Below are positions 35,413 through 49,007 of a stretch of DNA of 64,000 bases, piece by piece (the stretch's first letter is position 1; every line of letters begins with the position of its first letter). The stretch spans positions 6,076,001 to 6,140,000 of the forward strand of contig SPDT01000007.1 in NCBI GenBank assembly GCA_008477525.1, written 5' to 3'. A model generated the notes under the pieces. The model did not search any database. It was not told the DNA's origin and saw only the letters and a program-made list of their open reading frames with translations. This DNA comes from Hypomyces perniciosus (taxonomy: Eukaryota > Ascomycota > Sordariomycetes > Hypocreales > Hypocreaceae). A program made the translations under genes and the position numbers.

Positions 35413-35810
35413 TGTTACGGCACCGACCGTGACGCGATATTAACGCCCTGTCACGTGAGGCCCGGTCACGTAACCAGGCACTAACGCATTCTTAGCTATA
35501 GCTTTCTATAAAGCTTTAAGGCTTTCTCATGTCAGAGACCCTCTTTGGGGCAGACGGATCGGGCGAGGGGCTGCGACCCTAGGGAAGAGTAGAGGAGGTT
35601 AAAAAGCAGTCACTTAGAGGAGAGATAAATGCTAACAAGCAGGTAACAAGCCAGAAACTAGTAGTTAGGTGTAGCAGCAGTAGTTTACTGGTCTCTAAAG
35701 TTCTATATCTTCGGGGACCATAGTTGCTCTTATATGTGCATTCCGGCCCATATAATATCATGAGAGCTCCGGAGCTTCCGGTCTCCTGACATCTCACTCT
35801 CTACAGTACA
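35413..35810 (+). mobile_element. Un-RIPed 398-bp LTR-like island
   Basis: The segment begins TGTTACGGCACC and ends CTACAGTACA, so it has TG...CA ends, and its normal composition and intact CpA/CpG sites contrast with A+T-only flanks. The flanks are GCAAT (35408-35412) and ATAAT (35811-35815), a duplication only if the right copy has lost G and C. It holds repeated GTCACGT palindromes (about 35450-35475). I infer a solo LTR. The 72-codon frame inside is not thought to be a gene. Confidence 0.65.
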
Positions 35811-38800
35811 ATAATAATATTTACTTTAACCTGCCTTTCTATACTGTAATAATTTATATTATCCCTTAACTTAGCTGCGCTATTGCAAGGTATATATTTA
35901 AGTAATTATAAATTCCTTTAAATCCCCTTTTATTCCTAAACCTATAATAATCCCTTTATAGCCTAGCCTTTATCCTTTAAACCTTATATCTATAAAAAAC
36001 TAATTATAAATAAAATAAATATAAATACTTTAAACCTTACCTTATAATTTAATTTAGCTTAATAGACTATAATTTAAACTATAAAGCTAATACATTTCCT
36101 TTTTTTCTTTAAAACTTTATAAAAATTTAATATTAATAGTAATTATATATATTTAATAAATATAATTATTAAAAATAATAACTTTTATTATTAGTTTTAA
36201 TTTTTTAATTAAATAATAAAAAAAGCTTAATTTAATAAAAGAAATAAAAAAAAACCTTTAAATAAAAGATTTTAAAGTAACTAATTAAAAATTGAAACTT
36301 TAAAATATAAATTAAAGCTTAAATTAAAGCTTTAAATATAATTTTACTATTAAATTTTAAAAATAATAATTTATTTAACTGCTATTAAATTAAAAACTTT
36401 AAATAATTTAATAATAAATATAAAGATATTATTAAATATTAATAAAAATATATTAATTAATATTTTTAAATTAATATTACTTTTATAAATAATTAATGAA
36501 TATTTTTAAGTAAATTTAAAAAAATCCTATATATTATAGGTCTTTTAAAAAGAGATATATATTAACTGTAATCGAGAAACTTTAATACTATTATTAGAGA
36601 TTTTAATAACTTTACTTAATAGTATTAAAAGATTAATATAATATATTTTTTTAATTTTAATAAATAATATAAAAAAGTTAATTTATTTTAAAAAATATTA
36701 TAATTTTTAATAACCTATATATATTAAATAAACCTTTTTAAAACTTTATAGTAAAGTTATTTATATTAAACAGTAAATATAATAAAACTATTAAATAATA
36801 TAAGGCTTTAAAAATAAAGGTTTTTTAAAAGTTTATTAATATTATAAAGACTTAAATAATTAAATTAAATAAATTTAACTTTAAAAAATATTATTAATTT
36901 TATTAAACTATTTATAATAAACTTTAAAAAGGCGCCTATTATAATACCTTTTATACTATTTAAATAGGCTAGCGTTAATAAAGCTATTAATAATAATAGT
37001 ATTAATATTCATAGTAATATTATTAACGCTAATAGAATAACTAAACTACTACTTTAATACTAGCTAGTAATTTAATATAATTAAATACTATATATACTTT
37101 ATTACTTTACCTTTAAATCTTTTATAAAAAATATATTAAAAGACTTTACTTTTACTATAAAAAAGTAAACTATAACTTTAATAAATATAATAAAAAAAGC
37201 AGTTTAATATATATTAAAGAAATCTATATTAAATATAAAATTAAAATTACTAAATCTAGCTATATTAACTATACTTTAACTTAATACTACTTTAAAGTTA
37301 ATAATAAAATAGCCTAGTAAAGTATAATAATTAAACCTTAATAGCACACTAATATTACCAATAATACTTAATTAATTTATAAATCTAGGCTTTAAATAAT
37401 ATACTTTTTTAAATATTAATAAAAATAATAATAACAGTACTGCTTTATTAACTTTTAAGTTATTTTAATTTAATTAGCTTTATTTATTAAAAACTTAAAT
37501 TTAATTTATAAATTAAAAAGAATTAACCTTTATTAAAAGTTATAAATAAAAGTTAACTATAAATAAGACTATTATTTTAAAATAGATTTACTATTATTTT
37601 TTTAATTAAAGACTTTTTAAATTTAAATTAATAAATAGTAAATCCTTTTTAATATAAATTATATTATACTTTATATATAATATTTATATTAATATAAAAG
37701 CTTTAAGAAATAGCAGCTATATACTTTAAGCTTTTATTAACTGCGCTTTTATTTAGCAATTTAGTATTATTATTTAATAATTACTATTTACTAAAAACCT
37801 TTTATTTATTAATAAAAATATAGCTAATAAAATTTTAAACTTTTTTATTATATAAACTATAATTAGCTTTTATAAAGAACTTTACTTTTTCTTTATTATA
37901 AATATCTTTAATAATATATTTATAATCTTTAGCCTTTTATAATTAAAAAAATATAACTTTAATATTAATTAAAGAAAGTTAACTATTAGTTTTAAATTTT
38001 ATTATTATTATAATTATTATCTTTTAAAAAATATAATTAATTTTATATAGGTTTTAATAGCAGTCAAAATAAAAAATAATTTTATTAAAGCTAATATAAA
38101 GAATATATATTACTAGTAATTAATAATTAATAATACTTTAAATAAAGTAATGTTTAATTTAATTAAATAAAAAATAATACTATATTAGTAATTATTAATT
38201 AAAATAGTTTAAAAGAGATAAACTATAATTTAATTAAAAAAAAGCTTTTAAACTATATATTCTATAAACTTTAATATTAAATTAAAATTATTATGTAACT
38301 TATAGGTATAATAGAATTAATAATAAAGAAATATAGGCATAAATAATCTTAAATTAAGTATATATAAAGCTACTGCCTACTTTTATACTTTATAGTTAAT
38401 AATAAAAAAGAAAACCTTTATTAAAGTTATTAATATTACTTTTTAATATACTATTTTTATAAATTAAACTAAACTTTAAAATTAAAAGTATATTTAAATA
38501 TAGTAAATATATAAATAATAGCAGCTATAAACTTTATTACTTTTATTATTAATTATATATTTAATAAAAGTAATTTAAAAAAAGACTAATTAAACTATTA
38601 AAATTAAAAAACTAGCATTTATTACTTTATTAAAGCTTTTAAATAAATTTTGCTAATAAATATTTATAGGATAAAGAGACTATATTAAAGGAAAAATAAT
38701 ACTATTAAAAGAAATATATAACTTTATTAAAGAATATTGCTTTTTAGTATAATTAAAAAAAATTATAGCTGCTAATATAAAGAAATTTATAGTAAAGAAA

Positions 38801-39029
38801 TTTAAGTTTAATAAACTAGATATTTTAAAAAAAAACTGCTATTTTAGCTATATAACTTATATAACACTTTCCTGTTAAAAATAATAAATACACTTTTGTT
38901 ATAATAGGCCTAAAACTATAAAATTAAAATACTGCTAAAAAAAATCCTTTATATTAAAAAAATTAATTATTTTTATTAAATATATTATAAGTAATAAAAA
39001 AATAGTTAAATAATAATTTAGTTAAAGGA
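35811..39029 (+). mobile_element. Gypsy element 3, 5' part, before the Copia insertion
   Basis: This is extremely A+T-rich sequence. Protein motifs are almost erased here. The assignment comes from continuity: the Copia target duplication AAGGA (39025-39029 and 46144-46148) joins this segment to the RT reading that restarts at 46144. Gag and protease are expected here but cannot be shown by eye. Its 5' LTR was not found. Confidence 0.6.
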
Positions 39030-39293
39030 TATTGGGTTAAGTAGGCTAGGGCCCTACTGCTTGCCGGCGCTAGGGAGCTCTTATCTGCTTTATTAGCAGA
39101 TACAAGCTAATATATATATCGCGTAGGCGATATGTCAGACTATATAGGCGCTGTAAGTACCTGCATACAGCTTCTTCTTTATATTAGCTATGTATATATA
39201 TAGCGAGGCCACTATAGCATATTCTCTTTTATAGAATCAAGCTTTATTTCCTATCTCTCTATACTCTATATAGCTGTACCGCGCTCCGCCACA
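39030..39293 (+). repeat. 5' LTR of the Copia element
   Basis: 264 bp, from TATTGGGTTA (original TG mutated to TA) to CTCCGCCACA. Same family as 45878-46143 and, inverted, 242-507. Confidence 0.9.
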
Positions 39294-42200
39294 GTTATAA
39301 GCCTAGGTAGTAACTATTAAAGTTACTAGAAACTTCTACTTTAATATTATATCTCTCTTTATACCCTTTACCCTCGCCTTTAAGCTGCTAAAGCTATCTT
39401 CTATAATAGATAGTGTAGGGGATATCGCTTTTATAAAGCTGGAATTAATAGTCTAGTAAATTAAATGGATTACTATTTTCATTAATTATATAACTACTGC
39501 TAAGGTATAGAACAGGATTAATCTAGATCTCCCTAATTAATTGAATAATAGTTTCCCTGCTTTTAAGCTACCTACTTTAATAAAAGTAAAGGAAACTGCA
39601 ATTAAAGCATTTAGTCTAAACCCCTCTTTAGCTAATATCTCTGTTTACTATAATAGTATACTCTAAAAGCATTAATTCTTCATTAATGGCAATACTAAGA
39701 AAAGGAAGGCTAAAGTTATTATTTTAAAGTCGATCTAGAAAATAGGTAACTCTAGCATCTATACTTTAATCCTAGCAGACCTTTAAGCGACAGCCCCAGC
39801 CTCTATTATTACTAAAGTAGCCTATAATAATAATAAAGATTCTAATATAAAGTTTACTATTTATTAAATTATTAAGAAGTTTAAAGATTAACTAGCTTTT
39901 TATAAAGATATAATATATAAAGAAGTACATTTATTTTATTAATATATACTATATAAAGCAAAGTGCAGGAATATTAAGCTAAAAGTATAGTATACTTATT
40001 AAGCATATATCTATATAAGTGCAGTAAAGTATAAGCTTTTAAAGGTTATAGGAACAGCTTCTTAAATAGCTTTCTTTAAAGCTATTAAAGTATACTTTAC
40101 TTTAAACTTCGCTGCCTACTATTTATATTATATAAATAGCCTAATTAAGAGCAGTAAAATAAATAAAATCTTTTCCTTTAATTAACTTAAATAGCTTTTC
40201 TTAAATACTTTAAAGAATACAGAGAATTATATTTATAGCTTTTATATAATATTTAATAACTGCTCTAATAATATATTAAACAATACTAATATATACTTAA
40301 AGCCTCCTATTAGTAAAAAGTGCCTTTATAGACTTAAAAGGTATACTTAGCCTTTAAATAACTATAGTAAAATATATACTGCATTTACTGGAAGGCTTAA
40401 TAAAAAAGGGAAATATACTTTTATACTTAAATAGGCTATAAAGATTCGCGCGCGCCTGTAAGAAAATAAATAGCAGGTTACCTGCAAGAAGTTTAGTAAA
40501 AGGGGTATTAACTTTACTGCCTTAATATAAAGAGGAATAGCTTTAACTATTATAGCTGCTTTAATTTCCTTAGATTTAATTAATAAGGAAAATGCGAGCC
40601 CTTCAGTATATTTAATGAATATATTGATATATATTAATATATAGGATATACCTTACTGCCTTTTTTAAAGTACTCTCTTTAATATATATAATGCTATTTA
40701 TTTTATAAATAGCAGGAATTACCTTATTTTTAGTTTTTTTATCTTAAATATAAAAGAGGACTATATTAAAGTAAAAGGAGCTAGCTATTTAATAATTTAA
40801 AGAGGTTATTATCTATTAAAGGATACTCTTTATAATCTATATTAAAAGATAATGCACTTTATTAAGCTTTTAGATATAGCTGTAGTTAAAGGATTTTATA
40901 TTAATATTATATTTTCATTAAAGTTTTAGAAAGTAGGGATTTAGCTAATAAGGTATAATAATATGTTTTGCACTAGTATAGCCAATTCGAATCTTATTAT
41001 AAGGAAAGTAAAGGATAGGTATAATCTTCTATTTCTTTAATATAAGCCCTTATTACTTTATATTGCCTATATCCTTAAATATACTATATTAAGCAGCTTA
41101 ACAGCTTTTTTTATTATTTTTAACATAAATTATAGTATTTATATAGCGTTAAAAAGTAAGAGAAGACTAATATATAATCCCTTAATACTATAATATAACT
41201 TTAAATAGCTTTAGCATTTATAATTAGGATGTTTAGGCTTAGAAGTGCTTAGAGCGTTTATAAAAAATGCAAGGAATATATATATTAAGGGAATTATATA
41301 TATAGAATATAAGGCTTATACTTTTATATACGCGAAATAGGTTATCTCTCGCAGACTATCTAATAGACAAGTATTAAAACTATTCTTTAAAGTATACTAG
41401 GATTTTTAAAACTATCCTAAAGGCTATAATAGGGATAATTAGCTTTTAGTGCTTACAGAAGAATATACTATATAGCTATATATATGCCTTTTACTAAATA
41501 AAGAATAGGAAACTGTTTTTAATACTCTTTTTAACTTTATATATATAGTAAAGACGTAATATAATATCTCTATATACTTCTTTAGGCAAGATAATAAGAA
41601 AGCTGTAATTGCGGTTAAAAGCTTATTACGCTTCTAGATCTAGGCTAATATACAGGGTATTATCCTAGAGCTTGCCCTTTCCTATATATATAAGCTAAAC
41701 AACGCTTTAAAATAGGCAGGACAGGAAGTTATAAATAAATTAATTAAAATATTTAAAGCTGCAGATCCTTTAACCGACTTATAGCTAAAGAGTATAAAAG
41801 CTATAGTGTATATTATTAATATAAGTCCTATACGCAGCCTTAATATAATATCACCTATCAATAAATTAAAGTAATAGTTTTACGATTTTACGCCTTTTTT
41901 AATAAAAGAGCCTTCTACAGACCTATAGCCAGATTAAAGCAGTCTCTATATATATAGCTACCGCGCCTATATACTTAATAAAGACTGTAAGGCTAGCTGG
42001 AAAAAGAGAGAATTTAAGATTAAGCTTAGGGGGTTAATTAGATATTTTATTAGCTATACTATAAATAATATATATTGCATTTAATTACTTTATTTAATAA
42101 AGGTAATTATTATAAGGAATATATAGTTTAATAAAACTAGCTTCTTTAATAGTAATAAAGAGATTGCAGATAAACTATCTATAGTTAAATTAAATAAACT

Positions 42201-45114
42201 GTTTAATAAGGTTAAAGAAAATAAGCTGGAATTTAAACTTTTCTTTATATATATTCCTGCAGTAAAGAATACCTTTATAAGTAATATAGAAAAAGAGAGT
42301 ATACCTTTAAAGGTAATAGAGATATAGAGTATTAAAAACAGCTTAATAAACGCTTTAAATAAACTACCAGTATATTTAAAAGGACCTTTTAGTCTTTAAA
42401 TATTAAAGGCTACCTTAAAATAGTTAATCTTTACAGATAATACTAGCGCGCTAATAAAAACTTTAGGTAATACTTTAGCGAGTAACCTACCCCTCTTTAC
42501 AGAAAGGGATATAGTAAAAGAATAACCTTATATATTAAAGGTATATAACCCAATAAAAGAAAATAGTCTATTAAGGCTAGAAGTAGATTAGTATATAAAA
42601 GACTTACCTATTTTTATAAAAGAAAAGCAGACCTTTAAAGAAATGCCAGCTAGTAATCCTTTAAGTAGTAGAGTAGTAGCCAATACTTATAGGAGCTTAA
42701 AACTTTAAGGGAAGTAACTTATAAAAAAGGCCAATAAGTATTTCCTAGTGTATAGGATTAAAATATATACTATAAGCACTGCTTTTAAGGATAATAAGCC
42801 TAGTATATACTTAATAATTACTAAGCTTTTTAGTTTAATGCTATATTAACTACTGCCTGATTAATAAAAGCTAATAAGTAATACATTAAAAAGCGCGGAA
42901 ATAGTATTTATTATTTTTAATATAGTAATAGACTATAAATCTTTTTTTTGGAAAAGTATAGCTTTTAATAAATTAACTAGTTACTAAAAGGATTTAATAA
43001 AACTACTAAAAGATTAAAAAGAGTTTATAAAATACTTATTTAAAGATAGGTTTAAGTAAACTATATATAATAAAATTAATTCTTTATATATAAAAGGAAC
43101 CTAGTAAAAGATATTATATTTAAAAGCAATAATAAAGCTATTACTAGTATATTAAGTTTTAACTTATAAATTTAATTAAAATAAAAATCTAAAACGCTAT
43201 AAAGTTTATTTTATAGTTTATAGGGACTTATAAAAGCGCTCTACTATAGAGAGTATATATACAGCTATATTAATAGCGTGTTTTTTCTATATATTTATTG
43301 CTTTTACAGTAAAATTTAACTTTAAGTTAAAGTAGTATAATATTAAAAATACTTTTCTTAATGCCTTAAAGGATAAGAACTTAAAACTAATTATATATAA
43401 GCTCTTTAAGGGTTTTAAGCAGCCAAATATCTATTTAAAGCTCGCGAAAGCCTTATATAGCTTAAAGGACTCGCTAAAGCTATAGTTTAATAAACTATCT
43501 TTAACTTTAAAGCAATAAAGGTTAATCTTAAACTTTAAAAAGCTTTATCTTTTCTATAATAAAGCTTAGAAAATCTTTATTATATTTTATATAAATAATA
43601 TTTTAATTATATATTATTGTAATAATAAAGCTCTTTATATTAAATTACTAAACGCTTTAAAAGTAAAATATAAGCTTTATAATAAAAGAGATATACAGTA
43701 GTTTTTAAAGATTAAAATTACTTATAACTATATAAAGTATAAGATATACCTTTCCTATAAGATTTATTTTAAGAAAATTGCGAAATAATTTAGGCTTAAT
43801 AAAAGAATATAGCTTTTTATAATTCTAATACCTATTATAAAGCTCTAGAAAAGTATATTATAAACTTTAAAAGCAACTATTAAAATATATTAAAAGAAAG
43901 TAAAATTAATACTTTATACAGCTATTATAATAAAGCTTGATATAGTTTATAGTGCCTTAACTTTATTATAGTTTTTAATTAACCCTAGTAAAAAATACTT
44001 TAAAGTAGTTAACTAGCTAATCTGCTATTTATATATATAGCGTTTTTTAGCTTTTTAATATAAAGGGAGAGGAGAAATATAGGTTTTAACTGCTTTAAGT
44101 AATACTTCCTTTATTAATAATATAGATATTTAGAGATTATTTTAAGGGTATTTTATTATATTTTTCTTAGGCTTTATCCTATAAAAAATAATGTATTAAA
44201 GTACTATCAGTATATTTATAATAAAAGCTAAACTGCTTACCTTTACTTAAATAGTAAAAAAGGCTATAGGTTTATATTGCCTTTTCTAGAAGATAAAATT
44301 TAAGCCTAGCGCTAATTAAAATATTAATTATAACAATTAATTAACTATATATCTTATAATTAAAGAAAGTATATAAATTAGTATTTGCCTATATTATATT
44401 CATATATAAAATATATAGCTTTAACAGGAATATTAAAGAGGATTATTTTTAATTTTCTATTTTTCTATTAACTTTATACCTATTAATAGGCTTATTAAAG
44501 CTTTACTATAACAGTACTTTAAGCACTTTAAAGTATTATTAAACTTAACAGATATATAATTACTAGAATAGAATATATAAAAACACAGGAAACCAGTTAA
44601 TTTTAGCCTATAGGCCGCTAGCTATAAAGGTATATCCTATTACCGCAATAACTATTCTTTAAAAGCTTTCCAGCCTTTGCATGCCTGCGCGCGAAAGGCG
44701 TTATTGTTATTATCGCTGCTGCCTAAAGCAGTAGCCTCTTTAAAGTAAACTAAATTCTCTTCCTTTAATAGGTTAAATTAAAGGCGCAATACCTTTTTAT
44801 ACTAGGTTACTATTTAATTATATAAGCTTATAAGCATATAAAGAAAAGAGAGTATACTTACCTAATTATCCTTTTTACTTATAGCTTAAAAGAGCTAGCA
44901 TGCAATTAATATAAGCACCGAATAACTATAGAGTATATAATTAGATAAAGCAATACAGGTAAATTAAGGAGGAGCTTATTAAAGGGTATATTAATAATTA
45001 CTACTGAAGTAAACAGTGCACTGCCAAGAGCGGGCGATAGAAATATACTAGGAGAAGTCTCCCTTGCCAGCAATTACTGACTTTAAATAACCTTTATAAG
45101 GAAGGGATAACAGT

Positions 45115-45396
45115 ATGGCAGCAGGGGCAGCGGCGGTAGTAGAGGCAGAAGCAGAGGCAACTGCGGGAGCAGCTACTAGAGCAGCAGTAATAGGGGCAGG
45201 GGCCAGAGCAGAAGTAATAACTGCCTTAGCAGTAAGGCGTGCTTCACAAGCAACAGCCAAGCGCGCGTTAAAAGCGGCAAGAGCCGCAACACGCCTTGCA
45301 AGAGTAGGAGTAGGAGCCGGAGCAGGAGCCGGCGCAGGAGCAGGAGCAGTAATAAGCGTGGCCGCTCAGCCAGCCAAGCGACTAACGCCACGATAA
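45115..45396. repeat. GC-rich trinucleotide/hexanucleotide island inside Copia 3' region
   Basis: Runs of GCA, GGAGCA and GGAGCCGGAGCAGG give open frames on both strands: Ala/Gly-rich on plus frame 1, Ser/Arg-rich in another plus frame ('RSRSRSRRRSRSS') and Leu-rich on minus. All frames open at once is typical of a low-complexity repeat, so none is called a gene. CpA is abundant here although the surrounding element has almost none left. It lies between Copia RNase H and the 3' LTR. Confidence 0.7.
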
Positions 45397-45877
45397 GCCA
45401 CCTTTAAGGGGCGACTATAACTACACTTTACTGATAAGGTATTTTTTTTCTGCGATTTCGCTGTCAGCTAATAAACACGCAGCGCGAAGGGAATTAGTCG
45501 GAAGTGTAATATTTATAGCAGGGGCTATATTGCTGTTAATGTTGTTGTTAATATTAATAATGATAATGTTAATAACTGAAGAAGAAGAGCGAGGAATAAG
45601 GGCCGGGGGGGCAGCTAATATACCCATTCTAGCTGTTTAGGACCGATTCACCTGCTTAAAAGCTTTATTGTTCAATTTCTTATTATTATAGAATAATAAT
45701 AGCTATAGCGCTTATATTCCTTTGACCTCTATAATAGAATATTGATGCGTGTTTACAACAAGGAGCTTCTAATTAAGCAAAAAAGGCTTTAAAAGCGCGG
45801 CCAGTTAATTATAATACTATAGATAGGCTAGAGTAGCAGTTAATAAGGTATTGGGAATAGCCTTATTAACTGGGGGG

Positions 45878-46143
45878 TGTTTTGGGTTGAGTAGGCTGGG
45901 GCCTTACTGCTTGCTGGCGCTAGGGAGCTCTTATCTGCTTTATTAGCAGATACAAGCTAATATATATATCGCGTAAGCGATATGTTAGACTATATAGGCG
46001 CTATAAGCGCCTGCATACAGCTTCTTCTTTGTATTAGCTATATGTATATATAGTAAGGCCACTATGGCATATTCTCTTTCATAGAATCAAGCTTCGTTTC
46101 CCATCTCTCTATACTCCACATAGCTGTGCCGCGCTCCGCCACA
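45878..46143 (+). repeat. 3' LTR of the Copia element
   Basis: 266 bp, from TGTTTTGGGT to CTCCGCCACA. It is followed by AAGGA. It differs from the solo copy at 242-507 mostly by CA/TG to TA changes around 45955-46030. Confidence 0.9.
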
Positions 46144-47390
46144 AAGGATTTATTTATAAATTATAAATATAATATACTATTCCCCTCTTTTTAACTGTAA
46201 AATTAAAAGGCAGTATCTAGATTTATTAAAACTATTAAAGGTTAAATAATATTACGATTAAAATCAATACCTATTACTATTAATTTAGGAAACCTTTAAT
46301 ACTTTAAACTATATAAAAATATATATAGAATTTAAGATTATTACTGTATTTAATAACCTTTATATTGTTAAAGGGGATATATAAAAAATAATATTTATTA
46401 TAAAGTTTAGCCTTTTGTAAATATTAATTATACTTTTTAGCTATTATAATATATTTATTATATTTTAATATTATATTAACTATACTCTTTATAACTTTTT
46501 TAACTATATTTATATAATATACTTTAATAATCTTTTTATATATTTATTAAGTTAAAAGGAATATTGATAATATATATATAAAATAATAGCCTGCCTTTAA
46601 AATGCTAGCCTTTAAATTAATATTATTAAATGCAAGTTTAAAATAATAAAGATAAAATACTTTAATTTTATTATTATTTTAAAGGGATTAGAAATAAACT
46701 TTAAAAAAATTAAAGCTATATTAAATTAATAATTACTTAAAAGAATAAAAGATTTATAAAAGTTTTTTAGTTTTGCAAATTCCTATTGCTATTTTATTTA
46801 AAAATACTTTAAAATAATTATATTATTAAATAGGCTTTTAAAGAAGGATTAATTATATATTTAAAGAAAAAAATAATAAAAAGCCTTTAATTTAATTAAA
46901 TATACCTTTAAATTAGTTTTAGTTTTAGCCTTTTTTAATTATAATAAATAAATAGTCTTTAAAGTTAATGCCTTTAATTAAGTATTGAATAATATCCTAT
47001 TATAATATAATAAAAAGGGAATTTTATATTTTATTATTTTCTTTGCTATAAAGTATAATACTTAAAAATATAATTATAAAATCTATAATAAAAAACTTTA
47101 AACTATTATTAAAGTAATAAAACAATAGTGCTTAGAATTATAAAGCTTATAACAGTTTAATATTATTATAGACTATAAAAACCTTAAATACTTTACTTTA
47201 ATTAAAGCTTTAAACTAATAGTAAATTTAATAGTTTAAATTCCTTTTTAGCTTTAACTTTTATATTATTTTTTAATTTAGCTTTAAGGCTATAAAGTTTA
47301 ATACTTTAAATAAAAAGTAGAAAATAAGCCTATAAAATTAAACCCCTTTAATAATTAAATTAAAAATCAGTAATATCTGCATTAGCTGGT
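46144..47390 (+). mobile_element. Gypsy element 3, RT and RNase H part, after the Copia insertion
   Basis: After the AAGGA duplication the plus strand reads 'KGFI', then 'LNNITIK', 'ETL'-like and 'NIDNIYI' traces, then an RNase H-like stretch up to about 47330. These correspond to the RT of Gypsy elements (KGFIRPS..., DYR-LN-IT-KNRYPLP in intact relatives) with most Arg, Pro and Asp codons destroyed. Integrase is absent, so the element is truncated at its 3' end. Confidence 0.7.
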
Positions 47391-47463
47391 CCGGGAGATA
47401 TAGGGAATTGTGGTGCCGGGCTCGGTATAGCCGAGGTCCTTCCTAATTAGGTCTGACCCGTGA
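47391..47463 (-). mobile_element. LTR end fragment, un-RIPed
   Basis: On the minus strand it begins TGTCACGGGTCAGACC and runs about 73 bp with normal composition. It shares CCTAATTAGG and GCCGAGGT blocks with the inverted arms at 19.7 and 24.8 kb, so it may be the end of a related LTR. Confidence 0.4.
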
Positions 47464-49007
47464 CATTTATAATCCTTTAAAAGGTATTTTAATTTATGAT
47501 AATTATAATAGATAACCTTTACCTTTCCTTTTTAAATAGCGTTTAAATCTATTTAATTAAGTTTCCTATTATTAAAGCTAATAATATATTTTTATTGCTT
47601 TTTACTTTAATTTATATATCTTTAATATTTATAAACTTATTTAAATTACTATTATCCTTTCTTTATATTTAAATATAGTTTATCAAGTAAATTATTTATA
47701 TTTATATATTTTTTAATAAATTTAATAATACCTGTATTATAAAGGAATTTATAGGCTTTTTTTAACTTTTAGCTTAAATCTATTATAAAAGCATTTAATA
47801 AAAGTAAACTTTTTTTATTTAACTTTAAAAGTATAATTTTTAAAATATATAAGGGAGTTAAAGTATTTTCTTTTTTAAATTAAGTTTATAAACTTATTTT
47901 TTAAAGTATATTTTTTATTAATATTATTAAAAATATTCTTTAACTCTTCTTTAAACTAATTATAACTAGTAAATATAATTTATATTTATTTATTAATATT
48001 AGCTTTATTATTAAAAAAATCCCTTAAAGTAAATTTAAACTATTTTAAAGTATTCCTTTTAAATTATCCAGTAATTACAAAAACCTTACTAGTCTTTATA
48101 TTAAAGCTAATTAAAAAGTAAATAAAATAGTTATATAATTAAGTAAAAAACAGTTAAAGTATTATAGTATTTTTATTAAAATACTTAAAGGGTTATATTT
48201 TAAATAACTCTTTTAAATCCTTTAAAGGTTAATTCCTTTTAAAGTTTAGTATAAAGTTTAAAGCAGGTATAGGTAATATTTAATTCTATAAATTTATAAT
48301 AGCCGCTTACTATTAGTAAATTATTTATTAAAGTCTAGTATTTTTAGCGATTAAATACTAATAGTATTATTCCTATTCTATATAGTTAACTTTTATATAT
48401 TAAAAGGCTTCCTCTATATAAATATAGAATTATTCTATTTTATTAACTTTATCTTTATTTTCACTTCTACTTATATTATTATTTCTATTATAATCCTGTC
48501 TTTAATAAAAAAGTAAAGCGGAACGTAAAGTATTAGGATTATTAAAAGAGGATACTCCAGTAAATATACTTGCAATATTGCTTAAAATTCTTAGTAGCCT
48601 TTTAAATAAAAGTTATTAATATATAATAATCTAGGTTAATTCTTAAAAAATAAACCAAGGTTATAGGTTTATATTAATAGAGTGGTTAAAAATAAATATT
48701 AAATAGGGTAATATAATCACAATTCTATAAAATAGGTAGTTTTAATAAATGCAATTAATTAATAACTATTTAAGTAACTATATTAAATAAGTAATAAGCC
48801 AGTTATATATATATATAAAAGATATATAGTAAGTGTACTTAGATCGTTTAGATTATAGTAATCCTAATAATCTAGGATTATAGTTCTATACAGTAATCCT
48901 TCTTATAAGATCGCGCTCATACCCGCGATCCATTAGTAATTAGTTAGAGGTTCCGATATTCTACTATAATCCTATAACCAGGTCTTCGACATAGTCGGGT
49001 CGTAACA
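47464..49007 (-). mobile_element. Gypsy 5' LTR plus gag fragment, minus strand
   Basis: The LTR occupies 48623-49007 (385 bp, reading TGTTACGACCCGAC from its minus-strand start). It is followed by gag that aligns with 25.3-26.9 kb of the full-length Gypsy and with the minus-strand copy at 18.5-19.7 kb. The LTR interior is partly diverged from the 24.9/32.2-kb LTRs (for example around 48900-48990), so this is a sister subfamily. Protease onward is missing. Confidence 0.8.

Larger units (their letters stand above)
39030..46143 (+). mobile_element. Full-length Copia element (7.1 kb) with TSD AAGGA
   Basis: LTRs at 39030-39293 and 45878-46143 are flanked by a perfect AAGGA duplication. Order on the plus strand: gag from about 39.4 kb; an integrase zinc and core region at about 41.2-41.9 kb ('LGCLGLEVLRAF', 'VISRRLS'); RT at about 43.3-43.8 kb ('NTFLNALKDKNLK', 'KALYSLKDSLKL', 'FYINNILIIYY', where NN replaces the catalytic DD); and RNase H at about 43.85-44.1 kb ('LYTAIITKLDIVYSAL'). 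Integrase before RT defines Copia/Ty1. A GGGGGG polypurine tract (45872-45877) precedes the 3' LTR. The pol frames are full of RIP stops. About 1.7 kb between RNase H and the 3' LTR is unusually long and partly un-RIPed. Confidence 0.92.

Noticed and set aside
35579..35797. 72-codon minus-strand ORF
   Set aside because: It is contained in the LTR-like island; no homology or initiation context supports it.
45048..45396. Ala-rich, Ser/Arg-rich and Leu-rich ORFs on both strands
   Set aside because: All frames are open because of GCA/GGAGCA low-complexity repeats; no independent evidence for any one frame.
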